From Ovis canadensis (taxonomy: Eukaryota; Chordata; Mammalia; Artiodactyla; Bovidae): a stretch of DNA of 64,000 nucleotides. Below the pieces are notes generated by a model that was not told where the DNA came from, did no database searches, and was given only the letters and a program-made list of their open reading frames with translations. Location: contig NC_091263.1 in NCBI RefSeq assembly GCF_042477335.2, forward strand, positions 69,558,501 through 69,622,500. Reading direction: 5' to 3'. Shown piece by piece: positions 11,059-20,984 of this stretch (position 1 is its first letter; each line of letters opens with the position of its first letter). Both the position numbers and the translations under genes were made by a program.

Positions 11059-11691
11059 AAGGGCAGGAGTTTTCACGGTTGTCTTTGAGAGATGTCCTTC
11101 TTGTGGATGTTCAGAGAGAAACCACCGGTTTGTAACAGCTGCCCAGTGGATTCCCAGGGCCCATGGAGCCAGCCCCTTGTTCCTGCTCAGATGGGCGTGC
11201 TGAAATCTCTCAGGCAGGTCTCCTTGGCGCCCAGGGTACCAGGCACGTGCTTTCCACAAGAGAGGCAAAGAGAGAAAGATCAACCCAGTGTCCCTGGCTT
11301 CCCTGTGGGTGGGGGCAAGCCCACTCACCCAGTCCCGACGGGCAGGGGAGGAGGAGCCTGAGCAAGGCTTAGAGAGAGGAAACGAGCCCCAAAGTGGGTC
11401 AGCGCTGCCCTGGACGCTAACCCACTTCCATTCCCTCCCCGCAGGCCCGCCGGCCACGGGGCTGTCATCTTGCATTTGCTCCTCTCCTGCCACAGACTTT
11501 GACCCCAATTTCTACCTCTTGCCGCTGCAGGGAGAGGCAGGTTTGCACAACTCAAGCACAGCCCATGGTGGGGGGTGGGGGGCTGCCGGGAGAGCCTTTG
11601 GCTTATGCTGGGTGTTCTGGAAGGCTTTTCCCCTGTGTGTCCCAACTTTATTTGGAGTGGGGAGTATGGGGGAGGGGCAGTATGGTGGTCA
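11059..11691. other. Unique sequence
   Basis: No gene or clear repeat. Overlapping frames on both strands in 11288-11948 are shared-composition artefacts. Confidence 0.4.
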
Positions 11692-11751
11692 AAATGATAC
11701 ATTTGTATCAAATATATACAAGATACATCAAATTTTGATACAAATGATACA
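11692..11751. repeat. AT-rich inverted repeat with flanking direct repeat
   Basis: CATTTGTATCAAA (11700-11712) and TTTGATACAAATG (11734-11746) are perfect reverse complements around a 21-base AT-rich spacer. AAATGATAC also occurs directly repeated at 11692-11700 and 11743-11751. Could fold as a hairpin; origin unknown. Confidence 0.85.
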
Positions 11752-11752
11752 G

Positions 11753-11915
11753 CCAGAGGTGGGCTGCAAACCTGACTCCCTCCTTTCTGGGCCCTCTGTG
11801 GTCTTGCAATTGACTTCTTTCTTCCCAGTCTGTTTCCTCCCCCATAACATGGGCTGTTGCAAAGATTCAGTGAAATAGTATCTATAAACTTCCTGGGAGG
11901 GGGGCCTGCTGAGAA
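11753..11915 (+). mobile_element. MIR SINE, diverged
   Basis: Forward MIR: 'cccagtctgtttcctccccc' 'ataacatggg' and 'gattcagtgaaatagtatct'. Confidence 0.6.
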
Positions 11916-11974
11916 GTCTGCTCCATAAGCAGCAGCTGTGATTCTCATCCTAGTGTACCAGAAGCTGGGGGGCT

Positions 11975-12140
11975 CGGCTCTGGAGGTAGCTGGACCTAGG
12001 CTGGACTCCAGGCTCTGGCCCTCGGAGCAGTGAGATCTGGGACAGGTGGCTTAATTCCTTTCATCCTGTTTCTTTATCTGTAAAATGGAGACCTTCCCAG
12101 AGGCAGTGATGCTGTAACAGCCTTATTCAGAGTAGACTTG
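11975..12140 (+). mobile_element. MIR SINE
   Basis: Forward MIR: 'ggcttaattcctttcatcct' and 'gtttctttatctgtaaaatg'. A second forward MIR lies just upstream. Confidence 0.7.
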
Positions 12141-12714
12141 CAGCCAGTGATAAATATTAATAATGATAATCAGGAATGGCGTGTGGTTCTATAGACGGCA
12201 CGTTTATGCAGCACTTACCTGCATGCACGGCCCTGGGGGTCTAGGATGAAAGAAAACATTTGGCTGTGGGCCCCGAGACAGAGCTTGCAGACAAGGGGAT
12301 GAGCGCCCCAGTGCAGGTGATTACCCTGCTCCATCCTCTGTGACCCCCAGCAGGGAGACCTGGAGCAGCCCCATCTCTCTGCTTTCCACAGAGAAGCCCA
12401 GGGGAGGGTGATGGACCCTAAGTCAGCCGGCCAGGCAGGAAGATAGGTGCCCCAGGACACCATACTGTCTCCCCCACCACCCTGACGCCTCTTTAAAAGC
12501 CGTGGCCCCTCCCCCGGGGACAGAGGGGAGCTGAGGGGAGCTGGCCTTGAGTGGTGCATTCAGAAGCAGTCAAGAGTCGCTGGTGGCTTGGAGGGCTTCC
12601 CTGCTGTAAATGACCCAGCAACTCCCCTGCCACGGCTGCTGGGAATCAAGCTGTGGAGGCCACCAGATCTGGGTAGCTATTTCTCAACAGCTCTGTGCCT
12701 GCACCTCCAGGGTA
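12141..12714. other. Mostly unique sequence
   Basis: Holds no recognised gene. 12140-12240 may include a degraded MIR tail; the rest is unassigned. Confidence 0.35.
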
Positions 12715-12728
12715 CAAGACAAGGTTCT

Positions 12729-12771
12729 TTTTTTTTTTTTAATTTTAAAATCTTTAATTCTTACATGCGTT
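12729..12771 (-). mobile_element. Minimal L1 insertion (poly-A plus about 31 bases)
   Basis: A T run followed by 'aattttaaaatctttaattc' 'ttacatgcgtt', the extreme 3' end of the ruminant L1 on the minus strand. It is bracketed by a perfect 14-base duplication CAAGACAAGGTTCT at 12715-12728 and 12772-12785, the mark of target-primed reverse transcription that aborted almost at once. Confidence 0.85.
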
Positions 12772-12870
12772 CAAGACAAGGTTCTGTGGAGACCCAGGCC
12801 CAGGGCGGTGGCCAGAGACGGAGGAAAGGGATGGATGACGTCTGTAAAAGCAGTCCCTGGGAAGGCCTTC

Positions 12871-13500
12871 AGTTCAGTTCAGTTCAGTCGCTCAGTCGTG
12901 TCCTACTCTTTGCAACCCCATGAATCTCAGCACGCCAGGCCTCCCTGTCCATCACCATCTCCCGGAGTTCACTCAGACTCACGTCCATCGAGTCCATGAT
13001 GCCATCCAGCCATCTCATCCTCAGTCGTCCCCTTCTCCTCCTGCCCCCAATCCCTCCCAGTATCAGAGTCTTTTCCAATGAGTCAACTCTTCTCATGAGG
13101 TGGCCAAAGTTCTGGAGTTTCAGCTTTAGCATCCTTCCTTCCAAAGAAATCCCAGGGCTGATCTCCTTCAGAATGGACTGGTTGGATCTCCTTGCAGTCC
13201 AAGGGACTCTCAAGAGTCTTCTCCGACACCACAGTTCAAAAGCATCAATTCTTCGGCACTCAGCCTTCTTCACAGTCCGACTCTCACATCGATACATGAC
13301 CACAGGAAAAACCATAGCCTTGACTAGACCGACCTTAGTCGGCAAAGTAATGTCTCTGCTTTTGAATATACTATCTAGGTTGGTCATAACTTTTCTTCCA
13401 AGGAGTAAGTGTCTTTTAATTTCATGGCTGCAGTCACCATCTGCAGTGATTTTGGACCCCCCAAAAATAAAGTCTGACACTGTTTCCACTGGTTCCCCAT
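12871..13500 (-). mobile_element. BovB LINE 3' portion with intact reading frame
   Basis: RTE-type LINE, 5'-truncated. Reading minus strand from about 13,500 to 12,884 gives some 200 codons without a stop, corresponding to the C-terminal part of the BovB polymerase: a '[20 protein letters not shown]' start, '[13 protein letters not shown]' core, '[19 protein letters not shown]', and '[17 protein letters not shown]' end. Endonuclease and catalytic RT motifs are missing, so it cannot retrotranspose. The low damage suggests a fairly young copy. The annotated start methionine of the frame lies outside the element and is chance. Confidence 0.95.
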
Positions 13501-13648
13501 AGAGCCCGCAGGGGTGAAACAAGGTACCTACCCCAGGCTTCTCGAGTCCCACTTCCCCCCAGCATCCCGGTGCTGGGAACTTGCTCTGCCCCAGTCCTCC
13601 GCATGAAGTGATCTGAGCCAGTGGAGGGCCACATGATGCTGAGTCAGC

Positions 13649-13862
13649 ATGCGTGTGTGCTAAGTCGCTTCAGCCCTGTCCAACTCTTGCAACCCCAAGG
13701 ACTGTAGCCCACCAGGCCTCTCTGTCCCCAGGCAAGAATACTAGAGTGGGTTGTCATGCCCTTCTCCAGTGGATCTTTCCAATCCAGGGATCAAACCCGT
13801 ATCTCTTATGTCTCCTGCATTGGGAGGCAATTTCTTAACCATTAAGTGCTGCCTGGCAAGTC
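13649..13862 (-). mobile_element. Bov-tA SINE
   Basis: Minus-strand Bov-tA, Bov-A half at left and tRNA half at right ('gggatcaaacccgtatctct'). More diverged at its tRNA end, where the usual 'ccaccagggaagccc' has decayed. Confidence 0.9.
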
Positions 13863-13939
13863 CAACGCTAAAGTAGAAATATCCCAAATATTCTCCTGAT
13901 GTGCCCAGCAACTTGGAATTTGGAGTATCACAGAAGAGT

Positions 13940-14140
13940 AATTAGAGGCTCTGACTTTGGGGCTAAATTTGTATCCAACTTTCCCCACTTAACTAGCTGG
14001 ACCTCAGTTTTCTCATCTGTAAAATGGAAACAATAACAAGAACAGTACTTGCAGAATGGTCGGGAAGTTTAAAAGAGTTCACAGATGGAAAGCGACGAGA
14101 ACAGAACTTGGCACCTAGCAAAGCTTAGTGAGTGTTATCT
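13940..14140 (+). mobile_element. MIR SINE
   Basis: Forward MIR: 'gctctgactttggggctaaa', 'ctcagttttctcatctgtaa', 'aatggaaacaataacaagaa' and 'ttggcacctagcaaagctta'. Confidence 0.8.
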
Positions 14141-14150
14141 GGTCTATTGA

Positions 14151-14689
14151 GTGAGAGCAGTCATGCCAAAGGTGGGGAATCAAGGACATACTTAAAGGAA
14201 GTCCAGTGAATGGCAAGTGCATTCTGGTGCCTGGAATGATTCCAACTCACATGCTCTCCATTTCCTGCCCCCCCCATGACCCCCCATCCCATTCCCCCCA
14301 CCCCATCTGGTCGCCCTTCCACTGGCTCCTGATCTCAGCCCAGCTGTCTGTGCAGGCTCCTTTTCTCTTCGCTTAAAGTTATGCCAACATCTTAGCCTAA
14401 ATAAGGGGGATGGCCAGGAAGTTCACAGGGCTTCCAGGGAACTCCCGTGGGAGGGCACAGTTCTGATGGCACTGTGCCTCAGGAGGCACTGGCAGATTTG
14501 GCTCCCATTTTCTGCTGAAGGTCCCCCCCTCCCCATTCCTGTCCCTTCAGTGGCATTCATCAGAATTTTGCCCTCGACTCTCTAAAGTGCAAGTCAGTGT
14601 TTCTGGAGGCCTCATCCTCACCCTCCCCCAAGTGCACCCACTGCTCAAAAGCAGAACCTTGGAGAAGGCAGCTAAGGTCACGCGAGCTC
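14151..14689. other. Unique or old-repeat sequence
   Basis: C-rich middle part (14,260-14,370) weakly resembles forward L2. No gene or ruminant repeat. Confidence 0.35.
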
Positions 14690-14880
14690 CCCTCCCAGCC
14701 TCTCAGAGACAAAAATAAAGTGTGTAACTGTCAGAAGCATTATGGAACTGTCAACGGTGTATGGAGTCACTCCTGTGAATTATTAAAAAGACACGGGCCT
14801 AACTAATCGGTGACAGCATAAAAAATGACAAAAATGTGTATCAAGAGATAAAGAGTTTAAGAAATAAAAGACATGAGCTG
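14690..14880. promoter_or_regulatory. AT-rich unique block, candidate conserved element
   Basis: Repeat-free, AT-rich, with 'ctgtcaacgg', 'gaattatta', 'cggtgacagc' motifs that resemble homeodomain and TALE (TGACAG) sites. Candidate only; needs cross-species alignment. Confidence 0.3.
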
Positions 14881-15087
14881 TGGGGATAGTTGTCCTTGAG
14901 TTTCCGGAACCAGGAGCCCAGGGTTAGGTGAAACCATGAGCCCTAGTGCAGAGTGTTTCAGGACCATGGAAAGCGACACAGATTGGGGAAAAGGGGACTT
15001 CCGGTCACCATGGCTCCTCTGATCCTAGACCAGCCGTCACAGCTGTCTTGACCTCCACTCTAGTGGCCTCCTGCTCCAACTGCATTG

Positions 15088-15148
15088 TTGTTGTTTAGTC
15101 ACCAAGTCATGTCAGACTCTGTGACTCCGTGGACCCCAGCGTGCCAGG
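15088..15148 (-). mobile_element. 61-base BovB 3' fragment
   Basis: Only the BovB tail ('gttgtttagtcaccaagtca' through 'gtgccagg'). Flanked by a perfect 12-base target-site duplication CCAACTGCATTG (15076-15087 and 15149-15160), which shows an independent, strongly 5'-truncated insertion. Confidence 0.9.
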
Positions 15149-15289
15149 CCAACTGCATTGCCTTTGCCTAAACCACAGTCAGAGCTGGTGACCCCCTGAC
15201 TGTGGCTTCATCTCCCTAGACTCTGGCTCACTGTTGAAACCATTGAGTCCGATGCCGCCATAATCCAAGAGACACTGTGGGTGCGCCCT

Positions 15290-15480
15290 GATGACAATTG
15301 ACTTTCTCTAAGCAACTCGAGGTAACTAATCAGCACTACGATGCTGGCAGCTGTGACTGCTAATGGAGTCAGATGCTGTCAAACTGAAGGTAATAACTGT
15401 CTCCTTTATTTTAAAAAAATTACTTAATTAGCATAATTAGGGCATAAATGGGCCAATATTCTTAACCCACCATGGGAGAG
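15290..15480. promoter_or_regulatory. Homeodomain-motif-rich unique block
   Basis: Unique sequence with two TAATTA-type sites 11 bases apart in TTAATTAGCATAATTAG (15424-15440), plus CTAATCAG, GCTAATGG and GTAATAAC upstream. The inner ATTAGCAT is also octamer-like. Looks like a developmental enhancer or conserved non-coding element; no alignment available. Confidence 0.4.
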
Positions 15481-16039
15481 GAATATGAATTATGGTGCCT
15501 TCGGGGTCTCTGGTAGAGTTATCAGTACCAGCCAAGGGTTGTGGTCATCAGTTCAGAAGGTAGAGGAGAAAAGGGCAGCTAGATATGTGTTTAGGAGTGA
15601 TGCTGTGTGACTGTTCCCAGGAGATGTTGTTTTATGTAAAATGCACCCCTGTTTTCAAGGCAGTGATGTTCATCCTGGCATTTTTCCAATCCATCTTTTC
15701 ATGTGTATTTACTGAGCACCTGCTGGGAAGGCAGCCAGGATTCATTCTTGGCAAAAAAAATTTTTTTTTAATGAAGTTCATAGAGTGTGTTCCGCTCCCC
15801 CCAGACCCTGCATCTCCCTTCCTACTCCCAAGGAGCTTTGCTCTCTGCATCATCTGGGTGAGGTGAGACCTTGTTCTAAGTTATACATGTTTGGTAAGGG
15901 TCCCCAAGGGGCTCTGGGAGTTGAAAGAAATCAGGTCTCGTGTCTCTCAAAGTCATCTACCAAATCAATAGTTATTTGAGTTGTGTGCCATCTGAAAATG
16001 GGAGGGTGGAGACGCATCTGAAATGCTCCTGGCCACACA
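15481..16039. other. Mostly unique sequence
   Basis: 15,690-15,760 ('tatttactgagcacctgctg') is a reverse L2/MIR trace. A short A/T homopolymer junction lies at 15,754-15,771. No gene. Confidence 0.35.
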
Positions 16040-16096
16040 GACCCTGATACAGCACTTCCTAAGTGCTGGGTGTTGACCAAGACTATACACACATTT
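16040..16096 (-). mobile_element. MIR SINE, left part
   Basis: 'cacttcctaagtgctgggtg' is reverse MIR. A BovB insertion splits it from its continuation at 16,553. Confidence 0.55.
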
Positions 16097-16552
16097 GTCT
16101 AGTCAAAGCTATGGTTTTTCCAGTAGTCATGTATGGATGTGAGCGTTGGATCATTAAGAAAGCTGAGTGTTGTAGAATTGATGCTTTTGACCTGTGGTGT
16201 TAGAGAAGGCTCTTGAGAGTTCTTTGGACTGCAAGGAGATCAAACCAGTCAATTCTAAAGGAAATCAGTCCTGAATATTCATTGCAAGGACTGATGCTGA
16301 AGCTGAAGCTCCAATACTTTGGCCACCCACCTGATGTGAAGAACCAACTCATTGGAAAAGACCCTGATGCTGGGAAAAATTGAAGGCAGGAGAAGAAGGG
16401 GATAACAGGATGCGACGGTTGGATGGCATCACCGACTCGATGGATATGAGTTTGAGCAAGCTCCAGGAGTTGGTGATGGACAGAGAGGCCTGGCATGCTG
16501 AGTCCATGGGGTCTCAAAGAGTCAGACACAACTGAGAGACAGAACTGAACTG
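16097..16552 (+). mobile_element. BovB LINE 3' portion
   Basis: 5'-truncated BovB with the polymerase C-terminus broken by a stop at 'ctgtggtgttagagaaggct'. A perfect 12-base duplication ATACACACATTT flanks it (16085-16096, 16553-16564), proving insertion into a pre-existing MIR. Confidence 0.95.
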
Positions 16553-16564
16553 ATACACACATTT

Positions 16565-16690
16565 ATTTCAGTTATTTACCATTATCTCAGTGAGGTAGTT
16601 ACCATATCACCCCATTTTATAGAGGAAGAAAGGTTCAAAGTCACCCTGGTAGTGAATTCCAGAATCAGGATTTGAACACAGCCTAAATCC
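16565..16690 (-). mobile_element. MIR SINE, right part
   Basis: Continues the MIR split by BovB: 'accattatctcagtgaggta', 'ccccattttatagaggaaga' and 'aatcaggatttgaacacagc' in reverse order. Confidence 0.7.
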
Positions 16691-16754
16691 TTAGTTCAGA
16701 TACTTAAATCTCAATATAAACAGGAGAGCTGTGCTCTGAAGCCAAACATCCATA

Positions 16755-16840
16755 ATAAAGGGCAGGAACATATACTGAGCGCCTCATGTGTGAAAGGCAC
16801 TGAGCTGGGTGTGGAGGCCACTAAAGGGGCCAAGATTATA
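16755..16840 (-). mobile_element. L2/MIR-type fragment
   Basis: 'tatactgagcgcctcatgtg' followed by 'aaaggcactgagctgggtgt' matches the reverse L2 tail. Confidence 0.5.
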
Positions 16841-16899
16841 GGCTCCTATAGACTATAGGGTCCCTGTAACCGAGGTGCTTGTAGGCTGCAGCTAAGAGT

Positions 16900-17060
16900 G
16901 GCTGACATGTACAGCTCTGAATCCTTGAGCTGTCATTTCGCATGTGGGTGTGAATCCTGGCTTCTCCAATTACCAGGCAGATGCCCTTGGGTAGAGGTCT
17001 GAGTTTGGGTTCCTCTGAGAGCTAAGGCTGAAATGAGGATTCAAGTTTACATAGTTCATT
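16900..17060 (+). mobile_element. MIR SINE, diverged
   Basis: 'gtgtgaatcctggcttctcc', 'aattaccaggcagatgccct' and 'tgggtagaggtctgagtttg' give a forward MIR pattern. Confidence 0.55.
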
Positions 17061-17094
17061 TGAGAACTGAATTCAGAAAACCTTGATGGTGGAA

Positions 17095-17284
17095 TAAGAA
17101 AGCATATTAGTTAACAATCACCATTACAAATTACCTCAAAACTTAGCAGTGTCAAACAACAAGTGTCTATTATCTAATGGTTTCTGAGGGTTGGGAATCT
17201 GGAAGTTGTTTAGCTCAGGGCTGCTTATGCGGTTTTAATCAAACTATCGGCCACAGCTGATGATTTGAAGAACTGACTGAGACT
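17095..17284. mobile_element. Old interspersed repeat, family not assigned (left part)
   Basis: 'caccattacaaattacctca' 'aaacttagcag' then 'gtctattatctaatggtttc' resembles the widespread old mammalian element reading 'aacaaattaccacaaactta'. It resumes after the BovB insertion near 17,895 to about 18,230. Confidence 0.45.
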
Positions 17285-17893
17285 GCAGCCACGAAATTAA
17301 AAGACACTTACTCCTTGGAAGAGGGCTTCCCTGGTGGCTCAGAGGTTGAAGCGTCTGCCTGCAATGCAGGAGACCTGGGTTCGATCCCTGGGTCGGGAAG
17401 ATCCCCTGGAGTGACTAGTCTAAACAGCATATTAAAAAGCAGAGACATCACTTTGCTGACAAAGGTCTGTCTAGTCAAAGCTATGGTTTTTCCAGTAGTC
17501 ATGTATGGCTGTAAGAGTTGGACCATAAAGAAGGCTGAGTGCCGAAGAACTGATGCTTTCGAATTGTGTTGGAGAAGACTCCTGAGAGTCCCTTGGACTG
17601 CAAGGAGATCAAACCAGTCCATCCTCAAGGAAATCAACCCTGAATATGTATTGGAAGGACTGATGCTGAAGTTCCAATACTTTGGTCACCTGATGCAAAG
17701 AGCAGACTCATTGGAAAAGACCCTGATGCTGGGAAGGATTGAGGGCAGGAGGAGAAGGGGACGACAGAGGATGAGATTGTTAGATGGCCAAATCAACTCA
17801 AAGGACATAAGTTTGAGCAAACGCCTGGAGATGGTGAAGGACAGGGAAACCTGACTGCTGTAGGCTTGAGTGAGCCATGACTTAGTGACTGGA
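17285..17893 (+). mobile_element. BovB LINE 3' portion carrying a SINE piece
   Basis: BovB begins with 'gaaattaaaagacacttact', is interrupted at about 17,325-17,411 by the tRNA half of Bov-tA, then continues from 'tgactagtctaaacagcata' to the 3' tail. The frame from 17,315 to 17,854 runs through both (SINE-derived N-terminus joined to BovB polymerase C-terminus). Catalytic domains are absent. Confidence 0.93.
17325..17411 (+). mobile_element. tRNA-Glu half of Bov-tA inside BovB
   Basis: From 'gggcttccctggtggctcag' to 'aagatcccctggag', lacking the Bov-A body and tail. There is no poly-A and no clear target-site duplication, so template switching or recombination fits better than normal SINE insertion. 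It is not a functional tRNA gene. Confidence 0.85.
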
Positions 17894-17894
17894 T

Positions 17895-18230
17895 GACAAG
17901 TGAGGCTAAAGGTTCACCGCTAAGCTCACTCTCATAGTTCTGGGCAGCTCTGGGATCCTCACGGGCTGCTGGCTGAGGGCTTCAGCACCTCCCAATGTTG
18001 GCTTCCCCATACTGCTTTCCATGATAAGGAAGCATGTTCTCCCCAGAGTGAGTGACGGGAGAGAGAGAGCGCGCCAGAGATCTCCAGACAGGAGCCGTAC
18101 GTACCATCACTTTTGTTCCATTTTATTGGTCACACAAACCAACTCTGATATAGTGTGGGAGGGGCTACTCGAGTTTGAATACCAGGAGGTGGGGGTCACG
18201 GGGGTCACCTTAGAGGTTGGCTGAGACAGA
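17895..18230. mobile_element. Old interspersed repeat, right part
   Basis: 'cactctcatagttctgggca' and 'attttattggtcacac' carry on the element begun at 17,095. The family could be a DNA transposon or LTR; I cannot decide by eye. Confidence 0.35.
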
Positions 18231-18650
18231 AAGTGAGACAGAGGAAGCAAAGGACACCAGCAGAGGGTGTGGTAGCAAGCCAGATCCCACTGTTGGTAAC
18301 TGGAGCTTAAGCCCACACAAGGACCCTGGAAGACACTGCAGAACATGCCTCAGCATCATCCCAACCTCAAGGTGAGGACACAGGGGTGTTTGTCCTTCCA
18401 ACCCCAGCCCGTCATTGATTGAGCGCTGGTTCCACGGGCATCAGCTCCAGCATTTTCAGCTTTCCCTGTGCACAGAGCAAGCGTCATGGGATCTACTGCA
18501 GTGGTGACTGTCTCTTGCCCTAAGAATCCTGGTCCACGAGTGAGGATGATAACAACATTTATACGATAGAGTAACTGTGCAGTGGTTAAGCCTGCCTAGT
18601 AGAGAGTGTTCAGGAAAGCCTGTAATGTGGCTACAGTGGTACTTCTGAGT
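18231..18650. other. Unique sequence
   Basis: No repeat or gene recognised. Confidence 0.4.
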
Positions 18651-18651
18651 A

Positions 18652-18849
18652 GCGGTCCCTAACCTTTTTGGCACCAGGGACTGGTTTCATGGAAGACAGT
18701 TTTCCCAGGGACCAGCAGGGTTGGGGGGTGGTGAATGGTTTGGGGATGATTCAAGCACATTGCATTTATTGTGCACTTTATATCTTCTATTATGATATCA
18801 GATCCACGTGAGAGCATTGGGTGTTAGATACCAGAGGCTGGGGACCCCT
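18652..18849. mobile_element. hAT-type DNA transposon relic
   Basis: Begins AGCGGTCCCTAACCTTTTTG and ends GCTGGGGACCCCT, giving imperfect terminal inverted repeats. The interior 'caccagggactggtttcatg' is a well-known mammalian non-autonomous element. No transposase. Confidence 0.75.
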
Positions 18850-20138
18850 CATCCTGAGGGATGGCTGTGGGGATGAAATGAGATGATGTCAACACTGCCC
18901 TTGTTAAACCTCCATTTCCTGACTCCCATTGCTATGCTCTTTCCAGCTCACCACATCGCACACTCCAGACAATAACACTTCACGTCTCTGTGTTCTGACA
19001 CTTAGAGGAGCCCAGAGACAGGCTGGGAGTGGAAATAGGCTATTTTAAAAGCTGTTGCCTTCCTAAACATCCAAGAGACACTTGGGCGGCCCAGGGAGCC
19101 CAATGGCACACCAGCACCTCGGACAGCTCTCAGAGACTCTGCTTGGCTAGCCAGCTTTCATCCCCCTTGTTCTTAGCAACGCCTCTACGGTAGTCAGATG
19201 TCTTGAGACCCTCCTGTAGGGCAGGAAAGTGTTTTGTCTGAGGCTCTGTACTAGAAGGGCAGAGCCAGGACTCGAAGCCCAAGTATAACTGCCTTAGATA
19301 GAGCACCTTACCGCTCTGTGTCTCAGTCTCTCCATCGGTAACGAGGGAACAAGGTTGGCTCCAGGGGCACGTGACATGGTTTAATTTTCTCCTGTCACTG
19401 TCTTGAAATTCTCAATAACTGTTTAACAGGGGGGATGGGCATTTTCATTTTGCACTGAGCCCTGCGCCTCACACTCAGCTAGTCCTGCGTGGGAGTGACA
19501 GTCACAGCTCCTCCCTTTACTGGACGCGTGTTTTCCCTGCAGCCCTGCTCTCCAGCATTCTTCCCCTGCCCTATGGCCCAGGACACTGGCTTTTAAGAAC
19601 TAGCCCTCAGTGTCCCTTATCCCCTGTTGAACAGTTGGGTTCAGCGCATGGGAGACCGGAGGGCCGGAGGAGGGTGGGTGCTTGGGTCCAAGGGCATGCT
19701 GCCCATCCCCCACTGGGGTGTTTGTCCTGTCTCCTCCCTGCAGTTTGGCCACATTGTTCCATCGAAGCCACAGCTCCTGGCAGGCGGCCCTCTCCTGAGC
19801 TCCAGCTACTCTCTCTGTGCTCCTTTTTAGGCCCACACCTGCTGAACTTAGGCGCTTCATCATCCCTATTGGTTTCCCTGCCCCTTTTGTTAAACTCTCC
19901 TGATTTTCTCCTTAATGTGTGGACCTCCTCTTTCCCATCAGGACCCTGCCTGATACAGTCTCCCATGGAGCTACCAGGAAAGCTTAGAAAAATCTCACAA
20001 GTAACAAACACATTCAGCATGGTCCAGATACACAGTATGTACTGAGTGAAAATTCACTGTGATTATTGGTTATCTAGCTCCCAAGGCTTAAAGCTCTTAC
20101 CCAGTATCCTACCCAGTCACAATTCCCCCCTGCCCAGT
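18850..20138. other. Unique sequence, no gene seen
   Basis: Long repeat-poor stretch. 19,250-19,350 has a faint MIR look. Frames of 87-137 codons around 19,600-20,045 overlap on both strands and lack recognisable domains. Confidence 0.4.
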
Positions 20139-20153
20139 ACACACACACACACA

Positions 20154-20184
<31 letters not shown>

Positions 20185-20188
20185 GCAC
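20139..20188. repeat. (CA)n microsatellite with ATG interruptions
   Basis: CA dinucleotides broken by two CATGCAC words. Likely length-polymorphic. Confidence 0.95.
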
Positions 20189-20984
20189 AAGCCACTCTAT
20201 GAAAATAGTTCATTTGATGGAGTGTAGACAACCAGAAAGAGCTGTGTCTACAGGTTTCTGGCTTCAGGAGTGAAGCTTGGAATGTAAATAGCTCCCAAGA
20301 ACATCTTGTTTCTAGCCCATGGGCTGTAGGCTGCTCTGTGATTCCAGTTTTGGGTCGGTCTCTTTCTGTCTCAAAGGGAAACTCAAAAGGCACTTTTAAG
20401 AAAACCACAGAGACAACTGTCGTGGTGGACAGGCTTGGCTGGGCTGGGAGAGAGGGGATATGGAGGCGCCCTAGGCAGACCTTCCAGGAATCCGCTTGCC
20501 TCAGGTTGGATTCACCAGAATCAGACCTTGAGACAAGGATTCGAATGGAAGCAACTTCTTAGCTGGTGACCCCAGGAAGCCCTTGTTGGGGAAGCTGGGG
20601 AGTGAGGGAGTAAAGAAAAGGCTCACTGCTGAGCAGGTTCCTGCCATGTGCCGCTGGGGCTTCAGGCTCACGTCAAGCCATGCTGGAGGGGCAGGAAGCT
20701 GGACTACATCCTCCCACTCCCGTCCATCGTCCGTCTTTGGCTGGGGCTGCTTCCAGGAGTGCGCCCGACCTGACCTGCATGGCCAAGAGAAAGCAACTGG
20801 GTGGAGAGGGGCAGAGCCCACAGGAGGAACTACCGGCACCTCTTCCACTTGAAACGCACCCTCCGTCAGAGGAGCAAGGCAGAGCCTCCTGTGACGGGAG
20901 TCCTGGGTTTGCATGGCCGGCGTCTGTGCAGGGGTCCGTCCCTTAACATAAGCTGTGTGGGGTCCTCTCACAGGGCTGTGAGGT
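20189..20984. other. Unique sequence
   Basis: No repeat or gene recognised; the 222-codon minus-strand frame 20,501-21,169 runs into a MIR and an L2 and is not a real gene. Confidence 0.4.

Noticed and set aside
12884..13552. Host gene encoding a reverse-transcriptase-like protein
   Set aside because: It is the 3' end of a 5'-truncated BovB element; start codon is in flanking DNA and catalytic domains are absent.
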